Shown piece by piece: positions 59,615 to 64,000 of a DNA stretch of 64,000 bases (position 1 is its first letter; every line of letters starts with the position of its first letter). The stretch comes from Flavilitoribacter nigricans DSM 23189 = NBRC 102662 (lineage in GTDB: Bacteria; Bacteroidota; Bacteroidia; Chitinophagales; Saprospiraceae). The position numbers were made by a program, and so were the translations under genes. The notes under the pieces were generated by a model. The model was not told the DNA's origin and made no database searches. It was given only the letters and a program-made list of their open reading frames with translations. The stretch covers positions 62,001 through 126,000 of the forward strand of contig NZ_PDUD01000018.1 of assembly GCF_002646595.1 (NCBI RefSeq), in the 5' to 3' direction.

Positions 59615-61975
59615 ATGAATTCACACACCTTAAAACTCACACTACGCAATTTCCGTCGTCACAAAAGTTCATTCTTCATCAATTTAATCGGCCTCTCTAC
59701 CGGATTGGCCTGTACTTTATTGATCGTACTTTGGGTGAACGACGAACTGAGTATGGATAAATTCCACGCTCAGGAGGATCGCCTCTACAACGTCATGGAA
59801 CACCAGCAATATGCAGAAAGTGTTATGACGACCAACTCCACTCCCGGAATGCTGGCCGAAACCTTAAAGGAAGAAGTTCCGGAAATTGAATACGCGGCCA
59901 CGATTACCTGGAATAATACCTATACGCTCTCAGTAGGAGAAACCAATATTCAGGCAAAAGGTTATCACGCCGGCAGCGATTTTTTCAAAATGTTCAGCTT
60001 TGAATTGTTACAGGGACAACCCGAATCGGTACTGCGCGACCTCAATGCCATCGTTCTTTCCCGGAGTACGGCCGAAAACCTGTTCGGATCGGCTACGGAT
60101 GCAGTGGGGCAGTCACTGGAAATCAATCACGAAGAAGTCTACCAGGTATCCGGTATTTTCGAGGATACCCCCAACAATTCTTCGTATGATTTCGATCTGA
60201 TCCTCAATTTCGAAAAGTTCAAGAATGAAGAGGGCAATTCCTGGCTCCGGAGTTGGGACAGCAATGGTCCCAGTACCAAAGTGATCCTGACGGAAGGTGC
60301 CGATGCAGCGGCAGTGGAAGCCAAGATCGCCGACTTCGTAAAACAGCGAAATGAAGACAGCAACGTCACTTTATTCCTGAAGCCCTTTTCCGAGAGTTAT
60401 CTCTACGGACGTTACGAAAGCGGCAAACTGGTAGGTGGCCGGATCGACTACGTACGTTTATTCTCCATCATCGCGGCCTTTATTCTGATCATTGCCTGTA
60501 TTAACTTTATGAACCTTTCGACGGCCCGGGCTTCTTTGCGGGCCAAGGAAGTTGGTGTGAAAAAAGCGGTAGGAGCGGGTAAGGCCTCCCTGATCTGGCA
60601 ATACCTGACGGAATCCACTCTGATCGCTTTTGCGGCCTTTGTGGTCGCCATTCTGCTGGTATTCCTGGTGCTGCCGCAATTCAATCTGATCACCGATAAA
60701 GAGATCAGTCTGCGTTTTAGTCCGGAAATGGGCCTGGGTTTTCTGGGCATCATGTTCATTACCGGTCTGTTGGCCGGCAGCTATCCGGCGCTGTACCTTT
60801 CTTCTTTCAAACCGGTAGCCGTATTAAAAGGGGAGATCAAAACCTCCCTGGGCGAACTCTGGGCCCGTCGCGGACTGGTGATCTTTCAGTTTACCCTTTC
60901 CGTTATCCTCATCGTTGCGGTATCGGTCGTATACCAGCAGATCAAATATGTGCAAAGTAAAAACCTCGGATACGATAAAGACAACCTCATTTATTTCTCT
61001 ATGAACGGACGGGTCGAGGAACAGGCCGAAGCCTTCCTGGCCGAAGCCGGGAATCTGCCGGGAGTGGCCAGCATTTCGAGCATCGGCCACGATCTGATCG
61101 GGCGGCAGAATAATACCAGCGGACTGGACTGGCCCGGTAAGGACCCCGAGACTCGGATCCTCTTTGAGAACGTGCGGGTGAATTACGATCTGCTGGAAAC
61201 CATTGATGTGGAAATGCAAGACGGTCGTACTTTCTCCCGCGAATTCGGTGCGGATACGAGCAAGATCATCTTCAACGAAGCCGCGATAAAAGTGATGAAC
61301 CTGGAAGACCCCATCGGCCAGAAGATCCGTTTGTGGGGCCGGTACGACCGGGAGATCATCGGCGTGGTAAAAGATTTTCATTTTCAATCCCTCCACGAGG
61401 AAGTTAAACCCCTGTTTTTTGTATTGGACGAGGAAAATACCTGGATGGTCATGGCCCGTCTGGAAGCCGGAAGAACCCAGGAAGCAATCGGAAATCTTCA
61501 GGAGTTCTACGAAGCCTACAATCCTGGTTTTGCCTTCAATTTTGAGTTTTCGGACGAGCAGTACGCACTGCAGTACGCGGCCGAACAAAGGGTCGCTTCC
61601 CTGTCCAAGTATTTTGCCGGTTTTGCGATCCTTATCTCCTGTCTGGGCCTGTTCGGGCTGGCGGCCTTTACGGCCGACCGCAAGAAGAAGGAGATCGGCA
61701 TCCGCAAAGTATTGGGGGCGAGCGTAGCCAATATCGTCACGCTGCTCACCCGGGATTTTACCCGCTTGGTGCTGGTTGCCATTCTGATTGGCCTGCCGGT
61801 AGCATATTATATCACGGGGCAATGGCTCAATCGCTTTGCCTTCCGAATCGATCTTACCATCTGGTACTTCCTGCTGGCGGGTAGTTTGGTATTGTTCATT
61901 TCCTGGCTGACGGTAGGATCGCAGGCGTTCCGTTCGGCCCACGTCGACCCGAAAGAGTGTCTGCGCGACATATGA
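59615..61975 (+). CDS. FtsX-type ABC transporter permease, MacB-like
   Basis: A 786-residue permease. Four main membrane helix groups frame two extracytoplasmic MacB-type domains: LRNFRRHKSSFFINLIGLST at the start, FMNLSTARASLRAKEVGVKK with AVGAGKASLIWQYLTES, a second half with FQFTLSVILIVAVSVVYQQI, and the end FTADRKKKEIGIRKVLGASV and EVGS-like VDPKECLRDI. The C-terminal DPxxxLR element is usual for Bacteroidota FtsX permeases. No ATPase gene is adjacent; a partner must lie elsewhere (the LolD-like gene at 27892 is the only MacB-type ATPase seen). It may export peptides, lipids or lipoproteins. ATG at 59615. Confidence 0.9.
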   Translation: MNSHTLKLTLRNFRRHKSSFFINLIGLSTGLACTLLIVLWVNDELSMDKFHAQEDRLYNVMEHQQYAESVMTTNSTPGMLAETLKEEVPEIEYAATITWNNTYTLSVGETNIQAKGYHAGSDFFKMFSFELLQGQPESVLRDLNAIVLSRSTAENLFGSATDAVGQSLEINHEEVYQVSGIFEDTPNNSSYDFDLILNFEKFKNEEGNSWLRSWDSNGPSTKVILTEGADAAAVEAKIADFVKQRNEDSNVTLFLKPFSESYLYGRYESGKLVGGRIDYVRLFSIIAAFILIIACINFMNLSTARASLRAKEVGVKKAVGAGKASLIWQYLTESTLIAFAAFVVAILLVFLVLPQFNLITDKEISLRFSPEMGLGFLGIMFITGLLAGSYPALYLSSFKPVAVLKGEIKTSLGELWARRGLVIFQFTLSVILIVAVSVVYQQIKYVQSKNLGYDKDNLIYFSMNGRVEEQAEAFLAEAGNLPGVASISSIGHDLIGRQNNTSGLDWPGKDPETRILFENVRVNYDLLETIDVEMQDGRTFSREFGADTSKIIFNEAAIKVMNLEDPIGQKIRLWGRYDREIIGVVKDFHFQSLHEEVKPLFFVLDEENTWMVMARLEAGRTQEAIGNLQEFYEAYNPGFAFNFEFSDEQYALQYAAEQRVASLSKYFAGFAILISCLGLFGLAAFTADRKKKEIGIRKVLGASVANIVTLLTRDFTRLVLVAILIGLPVAYYITGQWLNRFAFRIDLTIWYFLLAGSLVLFISWLTVGSQAFRSAHVDPKECLRDI

Positions 61976-62028
61976 TGGACGGGAAACTCCAGGCGGCAAC
62001 AAAGCACAGGCTTTTTTGTTAGGCCTCT

Positions 62029-62457
62029 ATGGAACGACAACTGGCTCAACCGTGGATGCAGACGACTTTGCGATTAGCGGCCGTCTACAATATCGCCTGG
62101 GGAACCTGGGCGGTACTTTTCCCGAATGATTTTTTCTATTTCACCGGAATGGAATTGCCCCGTCATCCGATGATCTGGCAGGGAATGGGCATGGTGATCG
62201 GAGTCTATGGTTTGGGATATTGGTGGGCCAGTGTGGCGCCGATCCGGCACTGGCCGATCGTAGCGGTGGGTTTTCTGGGAAAAATATTCGGTCCCATCGG
62301 CTTTCTCCTCAATTACTGGCAGGGCAAGGTGCCGGGGGCGTTCGGTTATACATTGATCACCAATGACCTCATCTGGTGGATTCCCTTCCTGCTGATCCTG
62401 CGGGCTGCACATCGAGCGGGCTGGCCCTTGGAGGGAGAGCAAGAAAGTGGCCATTAA
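62029..62457 (+). CDS. Small membrane protein, four helices
   Basis: A 142-residue protein with about four membrane helices (from LRLAAVYNIAWGTWAVLFPN through MVIGVYGLGYWWASV to the last LIWWIPFLLILRAAH). I do not recognise the family with certainty; such short proteins of this layout in Bacteroidota are mostly of unknown role. It starts 53 bases after the permease gene and may be co-transcribed. It ends at a strong terminator. ATG at 62029. Confidence 0.75.
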   Translation: MERQLAQPWMQTTLRLAAVYNIAWGTWAVLFPNDFFYFTGMELPRHPMIWQGMGMVIGVYGLGYWWASVAPIRHWPIVAVGFLGKIFGPIGFLLNYWQGKVPGAFGYTLITNDLIWWIPFLLILRAAHRAGWPLEGEQESGH

Positions 62458-62464
62458 AATAGGT

Positions 62465-62517
62465 TGAGCGGTGAGCAGGATAGTGCAGATATGCGCCTTG
62501 CTCACCGCTCATTTTTT
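62465..62517 (+). terminator. Rho-independent terminator after small membrane protein
   Basis: TGAGCGGTGAGCA (62465-62477) pairs exactly with TGCTCACCGCTCA (62499-62511), followed by TTTTTT (62512-62517). It is the clearest plus-strand terminator of the window, 7 bases after the stop and just before the convergent aldo/keto reductase stop. Confidence 0.9.
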
Positions 62518-62522
62518 ATGAC

Positions 62523-63506
62523 CTACCAAAGCTGGTGTACTTCCGCTTTGATCTTATGGTCGTAGATCTTTTTCACCGCGGCCATCTGCTCGTCGGTCAG
62601 CGGCGGCAGACCAATAGTAGCCAGATTATCGTCTACCTGCTCGGGGCGGGAAGCGCCGGGGATCACGCAACTGACTTCCGGGTGCATCAAAACCCATTTG
62701 ATGGCGATCTGGGCGAGGTTTTGGTCCGGAAAGATATGTCGGATCTCTTCCACGGCTTCCAGTCCCAGGTCATAGTCTACTCCCGAAAAGGTTTCACCTT
62801 TATCAAAGGCTGCTCCGTCGCGGTTGAAGGTACGGTGATCGTCTTCCAGGAAAGTCGTATCCCGACTGAATTTTCCGCTCAGTAGGCCGCTGGCCAGTGG
62901 CACCCGGGCGATGATCCCGATATTTTTTTCTGCTGCCTGCTGGAAGAACAGCCCATCGGGACGCTGCCGGAACATATTGAAAATGATCTGTACCGTATCG
63001 ACGTTGGAATATTCTATGGCCTTCAGGGCTTCTTCTACTTTTTCCACGCTGACGCCCAGCTTGGAGATCTTCCCTTCCTGGATCATTTTGTCAAATTCGG
63101 CAAATATCTCCGGCCGGTAATACACTTCCGTGGGTGGACAGTGCAACTGGATGAGATCGATCTGCTCCAGGCCCATATTTTTCAGACTGGCCTCTACGTA
63201 ACCGCGTAAGGCTTCCGGGGTGTAATTCTCATTGATGTGCGGCGAGATCTTCCGGCCGCATTTGGAAGCTACATAGATCTTATCAGCGTGGGATCTTACG
63301 AGTTTACCTACTGCTTTTTCGCTTTCTCCATCACCGTAAACATCCGCGGTATCGATGAAGTTAACACCGTTGTCTACAGCGGTATTCAAAATGCTATCAG
63401 CTAGCTTATGGTCGAATTTAGCGCCCCATTTACCGCCTACCTGCCAGGTGCCAAGGCTGACTTCAGAGATGACGAAGCCGGTTCTGCCCAATGTTCTGTA
63501 TTCCAT
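62523..63506 (-). CDS. Aldo/keto reductase
   Basis: A 327-residue cytoplasmic NADP-dependent oxidoreductase. The catalytic tetrad is readable: Asp and Tyr in FIDTADVYGDG, Lys in VASKCGRK, His in IQLHCPP. The cofactor end reads SCVIPGASRPEQVDDNLATI. Unlike the reductase at 32223 it has no signal peptide. The substrate is unknown; YghZ/general stress-type relatives act on aldehydes. It is divergent from the zinc alcohol dehydrogenase gene, and near-identical 16-base sites lie just upstream of both. ATG at 63506. Confidence 0.92.
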   Translation of the reverse strand: MEYRTLGRTGFVISEVSLGTWQVGGKWGAKFDHKLADSILNTAVDNGVNFIDTADVYGDGESEKAVGKLVRSHADKIYVASKCGRKISPHINENYTPEALRGYVEASLKNMGLEQIDLIQLHCPPTEVYYRPEIFAEFDKMIQEGKISKLGVSVEKVEEALKAIEYSNVDTVQIIFNMFRQRPDGLFFQQAAEKNIGIIARVPLASGLLSGKFSRDTTFLEDDHRTFNRDGAAFDKGETFSGVDYDLGLEAVEEIRHIFPDQNLAQIAIKWVLMHPEVSCVIPGASRPEQVDDNLATIGLPPLTDEQMAAVKKIYDHKIKAEVHQLW

Positions 63507-63529
63507 ATATTTAGTCTTTTGTAATTATA

Positions 63530-63545
63530 TTTTACTCAGCTAAAA
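63530..63545. promoter_or_regulatory. Operator-like 16-mer, copy 1
   Basis: TTTTACTCAGCTAAAA lies 24 bases before the aldo/keto reductase start. A nearly identical copy (15 of 16 bases) is at 63839, near the divergent alcohol dehydrogenase. The ends TTTTA/TAAAA are inverted, as in many operators. A shared regulator of both genes is inferred. Confidence 0.5.
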
Positions 63546-63838
63546 TTTTCTTTCTATTGTATTTCCCAATATAAAAATGCAGGAATAAATAGAAATGGTT
63601 TTTATCGTGCAGGAAATGATTTAAGTATTCCTGACGAAACCAGGAAATCAATACATTTGCTATTGAACGCTTTATTTTGCTGTCAGGTTTTAGATCAGCG
63701 TCAACTTGACCAAAATACTTTAACCGGCGATCCGGTAGGGTAGGGATACCGGACCAAATCCCGGCAACCTTATATTAAAGTCATTTTTTGATGATAACTA
63801 GAACATGGCAAACAATCTAATTTATTTTTAGGGTGTAA

Positions 63839-63854
63839 TTTTACTCAGTTAAAA
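63839..63854. promoter_or_regulatory. Operator-like 16-mer, copy 2
   Basis: TTTTACTCAGTTAAAA differs from copy 1 at one base and lies 33 bases before the alcohol dehydrogenase start. The spacing of each copy to its own gene is similar (24 and 33 bases). Confidence 0.5.
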
Positions 63855-63887
63855 AAATCTCATTAATAAAAAGAACTTAAAATAAAC

Positions 63888-64000
63888 ATGAAGTATATAG
63901 TTTGCGAACAACCCGGACAATTCCGCTTAGGGGAAAAGGAACCACCCGTAGCCAGGGAAGGGGAGGTGCTGGTGGATATCAAACGCATCGGCATCTGCGG
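63888..64000 (+). CDS. Zinc-type alcohol dehydrogenase, 5' end only
   Basis: The frame starts at ATG 63888 and runs off the window after 37 complete codons: KYIVCEQPGQFRLGEKEPP, then EGEVLVDIKRIGICG. The final RIGICG is the usual start of the catalytic zinc site (GICGTDxH in sorbitol/threonine dehydrogenase relatives). The rest is missing, so the substrate cannot be assigned; polyol or hexonate oxidation is common in this branch. It has a near-operator site in common with the divergent aldo/keto reductase. Confidence 0.8.
   Translation, partial: MKYIVCEQPGQFRLGEKEPPVAREGEVLVDIKRIGIC

Larger units (their letters stand above)
63507..63887. other. Divergent intergenic region between two oxidoreductases
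   Basis: 381 bases, A/T-rich. Besides the two operator-like 16-mers, it contains an exact TAnnTTTG box, TACATTTG, at 63652-63659 on the plus strand, and a 7-bp dyad TCCGGTA (63731-63737) / TACCGGA (63747-63753) that could fold at the start of the dehydrogenase mRNA. No gene was seen. Confidence 0.5.

Noticed and set aside
1-64000. CRISPR arrays, tRNA or rRNA genes, insertion sequences
   Set aside because: No regularly spaced repeat array, cloverleaf-like block or transposase motif was recognised on either strand by reading; a dedicated scan was not possible.

Overview
The window comes from a free-living, probably aerobic member of the Bacteroidota, most likely the Saprospiria (Lewinella-like); the genus is an inference. 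The evidence is a secreted protein with a choice-of-anchor L domain and a type IX secretion type B C-terminal tail, a sulfite reductase with a HEPN-like tail, many Bacteroidota-type FtsX, DUF389 and UMF1 proteins, a TAnnTTTG-type promoter box in several gaps, and weak ribosome binding sites. No tRNA, rRNA, CRISPR array, transposase or phage gene was seen. Almost everything is intact; the genes at both edges are cut by the window.

Layout. 1-7025: a truncated repeat-rich secreted protein, a type IX-secreted adhesin-like protein and a secreted M1 peptidase. 7003-9279: an OmpR-type regulator and its histidine kinase. 9450-13359: trehalase and aldose epimerase, with a divergent MFS transporter. 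13530-18015: small unknown proteins, a TPR protein with a curtailed CHAT-like tail, and an AT-rich patch with a ricin-like protein. 18479-22183: a SIR2-like/EAD11 protein followed by an nSTAND ATPase with a membrane helix and a formylglycine-generating-enzyme-like domain, a likely conflict or immunity pair. 22218-34386: housekeeping and transport (Tex, ornithine aminotransferase, nicotinamidase, DUF389, LolD, sodium symporter, AraC regulator, aldo/keto reductase, ATP/ADP-antiporter-like carrier). 34553-45268: a giant alpha-2-macroglobulin lipoprotein, LON-domain protein, SnoaL/UMF1 pair and rimK with a twin ABC ATPase. 45587-50664: assimilatory sulfate reduction (cysI, cobA, cysH, ferredoxin-NADP reductase). 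50810-58500: an exopolysaccharide module. 58533-64000: lipoprotein, ABC permease, small membrane protein, aldo/keto reductase and the start of a zinc alcohol dehydrogenase.

The most striking finding is in the leader of the sulfur operon. A TAnnTTTG box is followed by a 24-codon reading frame with five consecutive cysteine codons, then a perfect 13-bp hairpin, then cysI. This is the architecture of a cysteine-sensing transcription attenuator. The operon is self-consistent: CysH makes sulfite, CysI reduces it with siroheme, CobA makes the siroheme precursor, and the flavoprotein reductase may supply reduced ferredoxin. The second candidate system is the SIR2/EAD11-nSTAND pair, which has its own promoter box, an internal perfect hairpin, and a terminator whose stem is built from its last codons.

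Several genes start downstream of the longest possible frame, and two (histidine kinase, LolD) appear to use TTG. Perfect-stem terminators mark many transcription unit ends (9403, 22164, 28632, 34499, 62465). Functions were assigned by reading motifs; no database search was run.
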